Below, in pieces: positions 40,561 to 51,159 of a stretch of DNA of 64,000 nucleotides. This DNA is from Rhodanobacter sp. C01 (GTDB lineage: Bacteria > Pseudomonadota > Gammaproteobacteria > Xanthomonadales > Rhodanobacteraceae): the NCBI RefSeq assembly GCF_002001045.1, contig NZ_MUNR01000014.1, forward strand, positions 722,637-786,636, written 5' to 3'. Below the pieces are notes generated by a model, which was given only the letters and a program-made list of their open reading frames with translations, did not search any database and was not told where the DNA came from. Position 1 is the first letter of the stretch, and each line of letters begins with the position of its first letter. The translations under genes were made by a program, and so were the position numbers.

Positions 40561-41763
40561 TCACACCAGGCGCAGATCCTTGGGTCTTGCCTGCGGGAAT
40601 ACCGTTTGCAGCTGACTATCATGCAGGCCCCACACACGGCCCATCAGGCCACCCAGCGTGTCGCGGTAATTGTTGAGTACGGGGTAGTCACGGTTCTGCA
40701 GCAAACTTTGCTGGTTCACGGCGACCTGCTCGCCAGCGATGCGGCCACCGTTGACTTTGCCGCCGAGCACCCAGTGCACGGTTCCGTGACCGTGGTCGGT
40801 GCCCTTGTCGCCGTTCTCGCGGAAGGTGCGGCCGAACTCGGAGACCACCACCACCACGGTGTTGTTCCATTCGTTACCCAGCGCGTCGGCGTAGGCACTC
40901 AATCCTTCGCCGAGATTGCGCAGGTTGTTGGCGAGGCCGCCGGTGATGCTGCCCTGGTTCACGTGGGTGTCCCAGCCGCCCACATCGATGAAGCCGAGTC
41001 GGTAGCGGTCGCGCATCAGCGTGGCGATGCGTTGCGTTTCGGCGGCAAAGCCTTTCGCGCTGGGTGCGCCACGGCTGGCCTGGATCATTTCGTTGCGCAG
41101 ATCCTGCGAGACCGTGTTCGGTAACGCAAGACCATCCGCGGTGGCGGCGGCGAGTGACGTGCCCTGGTACATCTGGGTGAGGATCGCCGACTGGCGCGCG
41201 TCGAAATGTGGCTTGGTATCACCCTTGAGCGAGATATTGGGAATGTCATGGCCGGCTCCCTGGAAACTGAGGGGCAGGGTATTTGTGAAAGCGATCGGTG
41301 GAACGCTGGGCAGCGTGCTGGACAGGCGGGCGAGAAAACCGGAACGGAAGTTGCCGCGCTGGGCCGTTGGTTCGCCGGATTCGATATTGTCCTGAGTCTC
41401 GAAATGGCTGCGCGACAGATCGTCGGTGCCGGCGAACGGCACGAACGCGATCTGCTTGCGCTGCCACAGCGGATAGATCGAATCGCGCAGCACCGGGTTG
41501 AGGCCCCAGTTTGCGTCCAGCGCGATGGCGCTGTTCGGGTTGCCCGCATCAGGCTTGGCGATTGCCAGTGTGGGCCGCGACTCGTAATAGAAGTCGCTGC
41601 TGTGGGGTACCAGCAGGTTGTTGCAGTCATAGCCGCCGCGCAGGAACACCAGCAGGAAGCGCGGTGCGCTGGTTGGCGTGGCGAACAACTTTCCGGAGAA
41701 CGACAGGGCTGGCAACGCAGCGGTAGCGCTGGCGGCGGCAAACAGGAATTCGCGGCGGTTCAT
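40561..41763 (-). CDS. DUF1501 domain-containing protein (Tat-exported)
   Basis: 400 residues. N-terminal MNRREFLFAAASATAALPAL is a Tat-type signal. The DUF1501 (alkaline-phosphatase-like fold) motifs FLRGGYDCNNLLVPHS, SRSHFETQDNIESGE, GGWDTHVNQG, VVVVSEFGRTFRENGDKGTDHGHGTVHWVLGGKV are all present, including the D-H-G-H metal-binding region. Sits between two DUF1800 genes, the usual partners of this family. Confidence 0.93.
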   Translation of the reverse strand: MNRREFLFAAASATAALPALSFSGKLFATPTSAPRFLLVFLRGGYDCNNLLVPHSSDFYYESRPTLAIAKPDAGNPNSAIALDANWGLNPVLRDSIYPLWQRKQIAFVPFAGTDDLSRSHFETQDNIESGEPTAQRGNFRSGFLARLSSTLPSVPPIAFTNTLPLSFQGAGHDIPNISLKGDTKPHFDARQSAILTQMYQGTSLAAATADGLALPNTVSQDLRNEMIQASRGAPSAKGFAAETQRIATLMRDRYRLGFIDVGGWDTHVNQGSITGGLANNLRNLGEGLSAYADALGNEWNNTVVVVVSEFGRTFRENGDKGTDHGHGTVHWVLGGKVNGGRIAGEQVAVNQQSLLQNRDYPVLNNYRDTLGGLMGRVWGLHDSQLQTVFPQARPKDLRLV

Positions 41764-41814
41764 GGTGCACCTCGGTGATGGTCAGCAAGCTCGTCCATGC
41801 AGGCAGGGGTTGCG

Positions 41815-43422
<1,608 letters not shown>

Positions 43423-43583
43423 GCGTCCGTACTCGGATGAGGGGTGTTGCGTAGTGTTAACGCAAAGGCCGTGCTTCGGCTGACCGTCGCCATGTGACGG
43501 ATAGCGCATATTCCGGGGCGATTCAGCTGAAGTGCCCATCGCGTGCCGCGGCGGTTACCATGCGACTCCCGCCGGAGCCTGTC

Positions 43584-44192
43584 ATGCCCAAGACCTACGA
43601 CCGCGACTATTTCGACAAGTGGTACCGCGATCCCCGGCACGCAGTCGGTTCGCCGACCGAACTGAAGCGCAAGGTGGCGATGGTGGTGGCGCAGGCCGAG
43701 TACTACCTGGGTCGGCCGATCCGCAACGTGCTCGATGTCGGTTGTGGCGAGGCCACTTGGCGGGCGCCGCTGCGCGCGCTGCGGCCGGGTATCGCTTATC
43801 GCGGACTGGATGCCAGCGAATACGTGGCGGCGCGCTATGGCCGCAGTCGCAATATCGGCCTGGCGCGCTTCGGCCAGCTGGAACAGCTGCGCTTCGATAT
43901 GCGCTTCGACCTGATCGTATGCACCGATGTGATGCATTACCTGAAGCCGGCCGAGATCCGCGCCGGCCTGCAGGGCATCGGCGAGATGCTCGAAGGCGTC
44001 GCGTTTCTGGAGGTATTCACCAGTCGCGATGATGTCGCCGGCGACCACCACGGTTTCGTGCCGCGCGCGCCGGCTTGGTACCTGCGCGAATTCGGTGAGG
44101 TTGGACTGCTGCCATGCGGTTCGCACTGCTATCTGGGGCCGCGGCTGGAACGCCACATCGCGGCACTGGAGCGGGCGCAGTTGCCGGCCTGA
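43584..44192 (+). CDS. Class I SAM-dependent methyltransferase
   Basis: 202 residues beginning PKTYDRDYFDKWYRDPRHAVGS, with motif I VLDVGCGEATWRAPLR, YRGLDASEYVAARYG, and DLIVCTDVMHYLKPAEI. An S-adenosylmethionine-dependent methyltransferase with unknown substrate. GGAG lies upstream of the ATG at 43584. It converges with nth (gap 4 bp). Confidence 0.87.
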   Translation: MPKTYDRDYFDKWYRDPRHAVGSPTELKRKVAMVVAQAEYYLGRPIRNVLDVGCGEATWRAPLRALRPGIAYRGLDASEYVAARYGRSRNIGLARFGQLEQLRFDMRFDLIVCTDVMHYLKPAEIRAGLQGIGEMLEGVAFLEVFTSRDDVAGDHHGFVPRAPAWYLREFGEVGLLPCGSHCYLGPRLERHIAALERAQLPA

Positions 44193-44196
44193 CGGC

Positions 44197-44835
44197 TCAG
44201 TCGGCGGCCGTCTTGTCCTTGTAGTGGCACAGGTCGCGGATCGCGCAGTGCGGGCAGTCCGGCTTGCGCGCCTTGCACACGTAGCGGCCGTGCAGGATCA
44301 GCCAGTGGTGGGCGTCCTGCTTGAACTCGGTGGGGATTACCTTCTCCAGCTTGTCCTCGACCGCGCGCACATCCTTGCCCGTCGCGAGGCCAGTACGGTT
44401 GGCTACGCGGAAGATATGCGTGTCCACCGCGATGGTCGGCTCGCCGAACGCCGTATTGAGCACCACGTTGGCCGTCTTGCGACCTACGCCCGGCAACGCT
44501 TCCAGCGCTTCGCGGTTATGTGGCACTTCGCCATCATGTTGCTCGATCAGGAGCCGGCACAGCGCGATCACGTTCTTCGCCTTCGCGTTGAACAGGCCAA
44601 TCGTGCTGATGTAGTGCTTCAGATTTTCCTCGCCGAGATCGAGCATCGCTTGCGGCGTGTTTGCCACTGGATAGAGTTTCTTCGTTGCCTTGTTCACGCC
44701 CACATCGGTGGCTTGCGCCGACAACACTACCGCGACGAGTAGTTCGAACGGCGTGGTGTAGACAAGCTCGGTGGTCGGGTGTGGGTTGAGTTCGCGCAGG
44801 CGCGTGAACAGTTCGATCACATCGGCGCGCTTCAC
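44197..44835 (-). CDS. nth: Endonuclease III
   Basis: 212-residue bifunctional DNA glycosylase/AP lyase that removes oxidised pyrimidines. HhH element [14 protein letters not shown] with catalytic Lys120, then Asp138 ([11 protein letters not shown]); these positions equal E. coli numbering. The Fe-S loop [17 protein letters not shown] gives the CX6CX2CX5C cluster. The start overlaps the RnfB-like stop by 4 bp. Confidence 0.97.
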   Translation of the reverse strand: MKRADVIELFTRLRELNPHPTTELVYTTPFELLVAVVLSAQATDVGVNKATKKLYPVANTPQAMLDLGEENLKHYISTIGLFNAKAKNVIALCRLLIEQHDGEVPHNREALEALPGVGRKTANVVLNTAFGEPTIAVDTHIFRVANRTGLATGKDVRAVEDKLEKVIPTEFKQDAHHWLILHGRYVCKARKPDCPHCAIRDLCHYKDKTAAD

Positions 44836-45437
44836 GGCTTCGGCTCCTGTTGTTTCGCCTTGGCGCGGGCTAGCGCCGCCAGCACGGGATTGACCGGGTT
44901 GGCTGTGGCGTCCACTGCCACCTTGCGTGCAGCGAGTTCGGCTTCGCGTAGCACACGCAGATGTTCCAGCCGTGTTTCACGACGTTGGAAATGCACGCGC
45001 GCTGCCTCGGCATGAACTGTGTCGATCTGTGTTTCCGGCATCGGTAGCAGCACGATGCAGTCGACCGGGCAGGCCGGTACGCATAGTTCGCAGCCGGTGC
45101 AATCGTCGGCGATCACTGTGTGCATCAGCTTGGATGCACCGACGATCGCGTCGACCGGGCAGGCCTGGATGCATTTGGTGCAACCGATGCAGTCCGCTTC
45201 GACGATGCGTGCCAGCGTGCGCGGCTTCTCGACACCATGCTCGGGGCTCAGCAGCAGCACTGGTCGCTGCAACAGCGCGGCCAGCTTCTCGATGCCTGCC
45301 ACGCCACCGGGCGGACACTGGTTGATCTGCGCCTCGCCACGCGCGATCGCTTCCGCATACGGCCGGCAGCCGTGGTAGCCGCATTGCTCGCACTGCGTCT
45401 GGGGCAGGATCGCATCGATGCGGTCGACCAGGGTCAT
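44832..45437 (-). CDS. rnfB: RnfB-like electron-transport ferredoxin (no membrane anchor)
   Basis: 201 residues. N-terminal Fe-S motif [16 protein letters not shown]...CPPGG, then two ferredoxin clusters, [15 protein letters not shown] and [15 protein letters not shown], and a helical Ala/Arg-rich tail. It corresponds to RnfB/RsxB without the N-terminal transmembrane helix, and no other rnf/rsx gene is near. Overlaps nth by ATGA, so it may be coupled to it. In E. coli nth also follows the rsx genes. Confidence 0.9.
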   Translation of the reverse strand: MTLVDRIDAILPQTQCEQCGYHGCRPYAEAIARGEAQINQCPPGGVAGIEKLAALLQRPVLLLSPEHGVEKPRTLARIVEADCIGCTKCIQACPVDAIVGASKLMHTVIADDCTGCELCVPACPVDCIVLLPMPETQIDTVHAEAARVHFQRRETRLEHLRVLREAELAARKVAVDATANPVNPVLAALARAKAKQQEPKP

Positions 45438-45446
45438 GGCAGGACT

Positions 45447-47570
45447 TCAGCGGACGGTGGCACCTGGCGTCGCGCCCTGGTCGGCGTCGAGCAGGAACAG
45501 GTCGTTACCGCCGTCGCCCGCCGACAGGATCATGCCCTCGGACAGGCCAAAGCGCATCTTGCGCGGGGCGAGGTTGGCGATGAATACCACGTTGCGGCCG
45601 ACCAGCTTCTCCGGTTCGCCGTAGGCGGCGCGGATGCCGGAGAAAATCTGTCGCTTGCCCAGCGGGCCGGCGTCCAGTTCGAAGCGCAGCAGCTTGTCGG
45701 AACCCTCGACGAATTCGCAGGCGATGACCTTGCCGATGCGCAGGTCGAGTTTGGCGAAATCGTCGATGCCAATGATGGCGGCGCCATCGACGGCATTGCC
45801 GTTGGTGGGGGCATTCGGAATGCGGCTTGCTTCGCTCATGGTCTTGCTGGGTTCCCTGGATTTCTTGGCAGGCGCGGGTTTGGCTTCGGCAGCGGAGCCG
45901 CCAAGCGACTCCTTCGATGCTTCCACCATTGCCTCGATGCGCTTGGGGTCGATGCGTGCGAGCAACGGTTCAAACGCGTTGACGGTGTGACCGTGCAGTT
46001 CGAGGCGGGCGTTGTCGAAACTGGTGATCGGCGCGGCGAGGAATTGTTCGGCGGCGGCCACGGTGGCGGGCATGACCGGTTTGAGCAGGCCGGCGAGCAG
46101 GCGGAAGGCAGCCAGCGCGAACGAGCACACCTGATGCAGCGCGTCGCGCTTTGCTGCGTCCTTGGCCATCAGCCACGGCGCCTTGGCGGCGATGTGGCCA
46201 TTCACCAGATCCGCCATCAGCACGAAGCGCCGGGTGACTTCGGCGAATTCACCGTCTTCGTAAAGCTGGTCGATACCGTCGTAATGCGACAGCAGGATTT
46301 GCCACAGCGCGGCTTCTTCGGCGTCGAAGCGATCGGCGAGCTTGCCGTCGAAGAATTTCTGCACGAAGCCGGCCGTGCGGCTGGCGATGTTCACCCACTT
46401 GCCGACCAGGTGCGAGTTGACGCGCTCCTCGAATGCCTTGAGGTCGAGATCCACATCGACCGGCGCATCGCTGAGCATGGTGGTGAAGTAGTAGCGCAGG
46501 AATTCCGGATGCAGCCCCGCGTCGAGATACGTGCGCGCCTGGATGAAGGTGCCGCGCGATTTGGACATCTTGGCGCCGTTCACCGTGAGGTAACCGTTGA
46601 CATGCAGCGCGGTCGGCGTGCGGAACTGCGCGCCACGCAGCATCGCCGGCCAGAACAGTCCGTGGAAGTTGATGATGTCCTTGCCGATGAAGTGGTGCAT
46701 CTCGGCGATGCTGTCGGGACCAAGGAAGTCGTCGAACTTCAGCCCGGTCTGATCGCACAGCGCCTTGAAGCTGGCCAGGTAACCCACCGGCGCGTCCAGC
46801 CACACGTAGAAGAACTTGCCCGGTGCGTCGGGGATCGGGAAGCCGAAGTAGGGGGCGTCGCGCGAAATGTCCCAGTCCTTCAGGCCACCATCCAGCCACT
46901 CCCGCAGCTTCGCCACGACACCGCTGTTCGCCACCGGCTTGTCGTGGGTGAACTTGCCGGCGAACCAGTCGTGCAGCAGGCCCTCGAACTTGCTCAGCTC
47001 GAAGAAGTAATGCTCCGAATCTCGCAACACGGGCGTGGCGCCGGACATCACCGAATAGGGGTTGATCAGGTCGGTCGGCGCATACGTGGCGCCACAGTGC
47101 TCGCAGTTGTCGCCATACTGGTCCGGCGTACCGCAGTTCGGGCACACACCCTTGATGTAGCGATCCGGCAGGAACATCTGCTTTTCGGGGTCGAACAACT
47201 GCTGGATGCTGCGTTTGGCGATGTACCCGCTGTCGCGCAGACGCGTGTAGATCAGCGAGGCCAGCTCGCGGTTCTCGTCCGAGTGCGTGGTGTGGTAGTG
47301 GTCGAAGCTGAATTGGAAATCCGCGAAGTCGGCTTCATGGCCTGCGCGAATCTCCGCAATGAACGCTTCTGGTGTCATGCCGGCCTTTTCGGCAGCCAGC
47401 ATGATCGGTGTGCCATGGGCATCGTCGGCGGCGACGAAATGCACCTCGTTGCCCATCATCCGCTGCGCGCGCACCCAGATATCCGTCTGGATATAGCCAA
47501 GCATATGGCCCAGATGCAGCGGGCCATTGGCATAGGGCAAAGCGTGGGTGACGAGCAGGCGACGACTCAT
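45447..47570 (-). CDS. metG: Methionyl-tRNA synthetase
   Basis: 707 residues. HLGHM (HIGH-type) in PYANGPLHLGHMLGYIQTDIWV near the N-terminus, zinc-binding CPNCGTPDQYGDNCEHCGA, KMSKS loop in NGAKMSKSRGTFI, anticodon-binding helix region, and a C-terminal tRNA-binding OB domain (DFAKLDLRIGKVIACEFVEGSDKLLRFELD). Ligates methionine to tRNA-Met. Ends 9 bp before the rnfB-like gene, so the genes metG-rnfB-nth read as one operon. Confidence 0.97.
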   Translation of the reverse strand: MSRRLLVTHALPYANGPLHLGHMLGYIQTDIWVRAQRMMGNEVHFVAADDAHGTPIMLAAEKAGMTPEAFIAEIRAGHEADFADFQFSFDHYHTTHSDENRELASLIYTRLRDSGYIAKRSIQQLFDPEKQMFLPDRYIKGVCPNCGTPDQYGDNCEHCGATYAPTDLINPYSVMSGATPVLRDSEHYFFELSKFEGLLHDWFAGKFTHDKPVANSGVVAKLREWLDGGLKDWDISRDAPYFGFPIPDAPGKFFYVWLDAPVGYLASFKALCDQTGLKFDDFLGPDSIAEMHHFIGKDIINFHGLFWPAMLRGAQFRTPTALHVNGYLTVNGAKMSKSRGTFIQARTYLDAGLHPEFLRYYFTTMLSDAPVDVDLDLKAFEERVNSHLVGKWVNIASRTAGFVQKFFDGKLADRFDAEEAALWQILLSHYDGIDQLYEDGEFAEVTRRFVLMADLVNGHIAAKAPWLMAKDAAKRDALHQVCSFALAAFRLLAGLLKPVMPATVAAAEQFLAAPITSFDNARLELHGHTVNAFEPLLARIDPKRIEAMVEASKESLGGSAAEAKPAPAKKSREPSKTMSEASRIPNAPTNGNAVDGAAIIGIDDFAKLDLRIGKVIACEFVEGSDKLLRFELDAGPLGKRQIFSGIRAAYGEPEKLVGRNVVFIANLAPRKMRFGLSEGMILSAGDGGNDLFLLDADQGATPGATVR

Positions 47571-47737
47571 GGCAGACAGGCACTCCGGAATGACTGCGCA
47601 TTATTGCATGCGAGCCTGCGCTGGCCGTATCTCGGGGCTTGCGTGAGGTATCGGTGCCAACGGGTGTGATGCGGCGGCATGGGCTCGACGTGGTGTGCGA
47701 GTCTCTGAGGCGCACGGTTTCTTTGTTGCATGATTTG

Positions 47738-47765
47738 GCGTGTTTATATACATTTATGCGTGTTT
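47738..47765 (+). promoter_or_regulatory. Direct repeat gcgtgttt x2 and AT-rich promoter of the MFS-HAD-DeoR operon
   Basis: gcgtgttt occurs at 47738-47745 and 47758-47765, 20 bp apart (two helical turns), with AT-rich sequence (atatacatttat) between. A plausible -10 TATACA at 47747-47752 has a TTGTTG at 47723-47728 (18 bp spacing). Good candidate for promoter and for the operator of the DeoR-type regulator. Confidence 0.4.
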
Positions 47766-47784
47766 TAAAAGATAGAGCGGGACA

Positions 47785-48948
47785 ATGAATGTGCTTGGTG
47801 GATCCATTTCAACGGGGCACGAGCAGCTCGGGGCGGCCACCCGCGCCACCCGTCTGATCTTCCTGGTATCCGGCATCGGCATGGCCAGCTGGGCACCGAT
47901 GGTGCCGTACGCCAAGGCGCGGCTGGGGCTGGACGATGCGGATCTTGGCCTGGTGCTGCTGGCCTTCGGTGGTGGCTCGATGCTGTCGATGCCGCTGGTC
48001 GGTTGGCTGACCCATAGCTACGGCAACCGCACGGTGATCAGCGTGGCCGGATTGCTGCTGTGCGTGGCGATTCCGCTGCTCGCGATCGTGCCGAGCGCGC
48101 TGACACTGACAGTGACACTGCTGTACTTCGGCGCGATGCTGGGTGCGGTGGATGTGGCAATGAACGCGCATGCAGTCGAGGTGGAGCGGCGCGACGGTCG
48201 CGCACTGATGTCAGGTTTCCATGGGCTTTTCAGTATCGGCGGCCTCGCTGGTGCCGCCGTCATGAGTGCACTGCTTGCGTTGGGTCTGCCACTGTGGGCT
48301 GGCGCCGTGGTGATCGCGCTGGCGCTGGCGTTGATCGTGCTCAGTCAGCGCAACAGCCTGCTTTCCCGTGTGGACGATGCAGCCGAACAGACGGCGGTGT
48401 TTCGTCTGCCGCGCGGGCTGGTATTGCTGCTCGGCGTGCTGTGCTTCGTGAGTTTCCTGGCCGAGGGTTCGATGCTCGACTGGAGCGCCGTGTTGCTGCG
48501 CGATTTCCGCGGGTTCTCCGCGGCATCCGCCGGCATCGGCTACGCCTGTTTCTCGGTGGCGATGGCAGCCGGTCGGCTTGCCGGCGACCGGGTGGTCGGG
48601 CGGCTGGGTCCGGTATGGGCGGTGCGCATCGGTGCCGGTACAGCGGCGCTCGGGTTCCTGCTGGCGGCGATGGCGTCGTGGTCACCGCTTTCGCTGTTCG
48701 GTTTCGTGCTGATTGGCCTGGGCGCATCGAACATCGTGCCGGTGATGTTCAGTGCGGCGGGGCGCCTGCCGGGTATACCACCGGCCATTTCCATCGCCAC
48801 GGTGACCACGCTGGGCTATGCCGGTCTGCTCAGTGGCCCGGCACTGATCGGTTTCCTGGCCCATGCCAGTAACCTGCCGGTGGCGCTGGCCGTGGTCGCC
48901 GGCATGCTGCTGCTGGTGGCAGCCTCGGCGCGGATCGTGCGGCGTTGA
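47785..48948 (+). CDS. MFS transporter, YbjJ-like
   Basis: 387 residues and twelve predicted helices, typical of MFS members close to E. coli YbjJ. GMASWAPMVPYAKARLGLDDADLGLVLLAFGGGSMLSMPLVGWL, DVAMNAHAVEVERRDGRALMSGFHGLFSIGGLAG and FLAEGSMLDWSAVLLRDFRGFSAASAGIGYACFSVAMAAGRL are the family segments. First in an operon with a HAD phosphatase and a DeoR regulator, as ybjJ is next to a HAD gene in E. coli. Substrate unknown, likely a sugar or sugar derivative (inference). Confidence 0.88.
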   Translation: MNVLGGSISTGHEQLGAATRATRLIFLVSGIGMASWAPMVPYAKARLGLDDADLGLVLLAFGGGSMLSMPLVGWLTHSYGNRTVISVAGLLLCVAIPLLAIVPSALTLTVTLLYFGAMLGAVDVAMNAHAVEVERRDGRALMSGFHGLFSIGGLAGAAVMSALLALGLPLWAGAVVIALALALIVLSQRNSLLSRVDDAAEQTAVFRLPRGLVLLLGVLCFVSFLAEGSMLDWSAVLLRDFRGFSAASAGIGYACFSVAMAAGRLAGDRVVGRLGPVWAVRIGAGTAALGFLLAAMASWSPLSLFGFVLIGLGASNIVPVMFSAAGRLPGIPPAISIATVTTLGYAGLLSGPALIGFLAHASNLPVALAVVAGMLLLVAASARIVRR

Positions 48949-48974
48949 ATGACATGCATAACGAGGATGATGAA

Positions 48975-49637
48975 ATGAGCGAGCGTGGAATCGGACATGC
49001 AGCAGTGGACACGGTGATCTTCGATCTCGGCGGTGTTCTGATCGAATGGAACCCACGCCATCTGTATCGCCAGCTGTTCGATGACGAGCAGGCGATGGAG
49101 CGGTTCCTGGCCGAGGTGTGCAATTCGCCATGGAACGAGCAACAGGACGCCGGGCGTCCATGGGACGAGGCCATCCGGCTGCGTAGCGCGGAGTTCCCCG
49201 AACACACCGCGCTGATCGCCGCCTACCGCACGCGCTGGGACGAGATGCTGCGCGGCCCGCTGCATGACAGTCTGGCGATACTTCATGAGCTGCGCGCGCG
49301 CGGCATGCGCCTGTACGCCTTGACCAACTGGTCGCAGGAGACGTTTCCACTGGCCTTCGATCGCTATCCGTTCCTGCAGGTATTCGAGGGCATCGTGGTG
49401 TCCGGGGCGGAACGGCTGATCAAGCCCGATCCAGCAATCTTCCACGTGCTGTTGAATCGTTACGGCGTTCAAGCGCAACGCGCCGTCTTTATCGACGATG
49501 CTCCGCGCAATGTGGCTGCGGCGGCGAAGCTAGGCATGCACGCGCTGCACTTCCGCGATGCCGCGACTTTGCGTGCTGAACTGGTGGCGCTGGGTTTGCT
49601 CGACGCCGCGTCGCCGCAGGTGCGTGAGCATGGCTAA
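48975..49637 (+). CDS. HAD-IA family phosphatase
   Basis: 220 residues. HAD motif I DLGGVLIEWNP, motif II ALTNWSQE, motif III KPDPAIF, motif IV FIDDAPRNVAAA. The cap looks like the alpha-helical C1 type. Dephosphorylates a phosphorylated metabolite, perhaps a sugar phosphate linked to the co-encoded MFS. ATG 48975 has GAGG upstream; TTG 48945 or ATG 48954 are weaker alternatives. The stop overlaps the next start by 8 bp. Confidence 0.85.
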   Translation: MSERGIGHAAVDTVIFDLGGVLIEWNPRHLYRQLFDDEQAMERFLAEVCNSPWNEQQDAGRPWDEAIRLRSAEFPEHTALIAAYRTRWDEMLRGPLHDSLAILHELRARGMRLYALTNWSQETFPLAFDRYPFLQVFEGIVVSGAERLIKPDPAIFHVLLNRYGVQAQRAVFIDDAPRNVAAAAKLGMHALHFRDAATLRAELVALGLLDAASPQVREHG

Positions 49638-50424
49638 GGTGAATCCCGGCGAGATGCTGCCGCAGGAGCGTCAGCAATGGATACTCGATCGACTGCGCCA
49701 GCGCGGTCGCGTGGTGGCGGTGGAGCTGGCGGCGGAATTCGTGGTGTCCGAGGATTCGGTCCGGCGCGATCTGCGCGAGCTGGCTGCTCAGGGCTTGTGC
49801 AAGCGTGTCTACGGCGGGGCGTTGCCCTTGTCCGCTGCCGTTGCACCGCTCAAGCAGCGACGCCAGGAACACGCCGGCCGCAAGCTGGCGCTCGCCCGCA
49901 AGGCGGTGACCCTGGTGCGGCAGGGGCAGGTGTTGCTGATCGATGCCGGCTCGACCAATGCGGCGATCGCTGCTGCGTTGCCAGCGGATTTCGGCCTGAC
50001 CGTGGTGACCAATGCACCGGATATCGCGCAGACCCTGCTGGAACGCGAAGGCTTCGAGATTCTGCTGATCGGCGGTCGGATCGACGTGCGGATTGGCGCT
50101 GCCGTCGGTGCGCAGGCGGTGCAGGAGATCCAGCGGGTACGTGCCGATCTGTGCTTTCCCGGGGCCTGCGCCGTTGATGCGGACGGTGGACTATGGGGGT
50201 TCGACAGTGAGGAAGCCTTGCTGAAGCGGGCGATGGTCGAGGCCGGCGGCGAGACGGTCGTTGTTGCCACCAGCGACAAGCTCGGCACGGTGGCGACGCA
50301 TCGGGTGGCCGGTATCGACGAAGTGCAGCATCTGGTGGTCGAACACGATGTCAGCCGTGCGCTGCGTGCAAGCTTCAGCGCACAGGGCTTGGTCGTGCAT
50401 CGGGCCGACCCGGCCGCAGCATGA
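49630..50424 (+). CDS. DeoR/GlpR family transcriptional regulator
   Basis: 264 residues. DeoR-type HTH LPQERQQWILDRLRQRGRVVAVELAAEFVVSEDSVRRDLRELAAQGLCKRVYGGAL, then a ribose-isomerase-like effector domain with IDAGSTNAAIAAALP and LGTVATHRVAGIDEVQHLVV. Its ATG lies within the end of the HAD gene, so it is translationally coupled. Probably senses the phosphosugar that the HAD gene acts on. Confidence 0.93.
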   Translation: MAKVNPGEMLPQERQQWILDRLRQRGRVVAVELAAEFVVSEDSVRRDLRELAAQGLCKRVYGGALPLSAAVAPLKQRRQEHAGRKLALARKAVTLVRQGQVLLIDAGSTNAAIAAALPADFGLTVVTNAPDIAQTLLEREGFEILLIGGRIDVRIGAAVGAQAVQEIQRVRADLCFPGACAVDADGGLWGFDSEEALLKRAMVEAGGETVVVATSDKLGTVATHRVAGIDEVQHLVVEHDVSRALRASFSAQGLVVHRADPAAA

Positions 50425-50460
50425 AATGGGCATGCACCGCCTGAGGCTTGCCCACCACCC

Positions 50461-50496
50461 ATGAAAAACCCCATGCCAGGAGCGCTGGCATGGGGT
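50461..50496 (-). terminator. Rho-independent terminator of the DUF2147 gene
   Basis: Perfect 11-bp arms accccatgcca / tggcatggggt with a 7-nt loop; on the - strand the hairpin is followed directly by TTTTTC. Lies 35 bp past the stop of the DUF2147 gene, and also between the two converging genes. Confidence 0.85.
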
Positions 50497-50531
50497 CTGG
50501 TGCGACACGCAAAGACGGATTGAGCTCGCGC

Positions 50532-50996
50532 TTATTCCTGCCGCTCCCATGTCTGGCTGCGACCGAGCAGGGCGAAGCCGATGTAGCCGTGCACGTCGAG
50601 TTTCTGGCCGCCATCGGTGAGCGTGAGCTTCACCTTGTAGATCTTGCCACTCTTGGGGTCGAGGATCTTGCCGCCGTCCCACACGTCGTCGTCCTTGGCG
50701 ACACCCCACATGATGGTCATGCCGATGATCGGCTGATCCTTGTTGGCGCCACTGCACTGCGTGCACTTCGGCGGGTTGCCGTCACGGGCGATGTCTGCCG
50801 GGCTTGCGTTCATCACCTGCAGCACCTTGCCCTGCAGTTTGCCGTTGTCTTCTGTGATCTGGATGATCGAGGTGGGCTTGCCGGTCGCATCGTCGACCTG
50901 TTTCCACGTGCCAACTGGTGTGTCAGTGGCGGCAAAGGCGGCGCTGGCGCCCAGCAACAGGCTGGCGGCGATGGCGAGTCGGAACAGTGGCTTCAT
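50532..50996 (-). CDS. DUF2147 domain-containing secreted protein
   Basis: 154 residues with signal peptide (FRLAIAASLLLGASAAFAA). Family blocks TPVGTWKQVDDATGKPTSIIQITEDNGKLQGKVLQVMNAS, a CTQCSGANKDQPIIGMTIMWGV, WDGGKILDPKSGKIYKVKLTLTDGGQKLDVHGYIGFALLGRSQTWER. GGGAGGT precedes the ATG. Periplasmic, role unknown. Confidence 0.92.
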   Translation of the reverse strand: MKPLFRLAIAASLLLGASAAFAATDTPVGTWKQVDDATGKPTSIIQITEDNGKLQGKVLQVMNASPADIARDGNPPKCTQCSGANKDQPIIGMTIMWGVAKDDDVWDGGKILDPKSGKIYKVKLTLTDGGQKLDVHGYIGFALLGRSQTWERQE

Positions 50997-51159
50997 GATG
51001 ACCTCCCGTACGAAAGCGTATGGCTGGAGCCTGCCGGGGCCTGCCGGGAGCGTCAAGCTGCATTGCGCCATGTGCTGCACACGCTGGCTGACCTGGGTCG
51101 GTCGGTAGCGCGCGATGGGGGCTGGCATAATGAGCAGTCCCCCTATCATTCGAGTTCCC

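Noticed and set aside
45120..47669. 849-aa + strand frame
   Set aside because: It is antisense to rnfB-like and metG, with the composition expected from the complement of high-GC codons.
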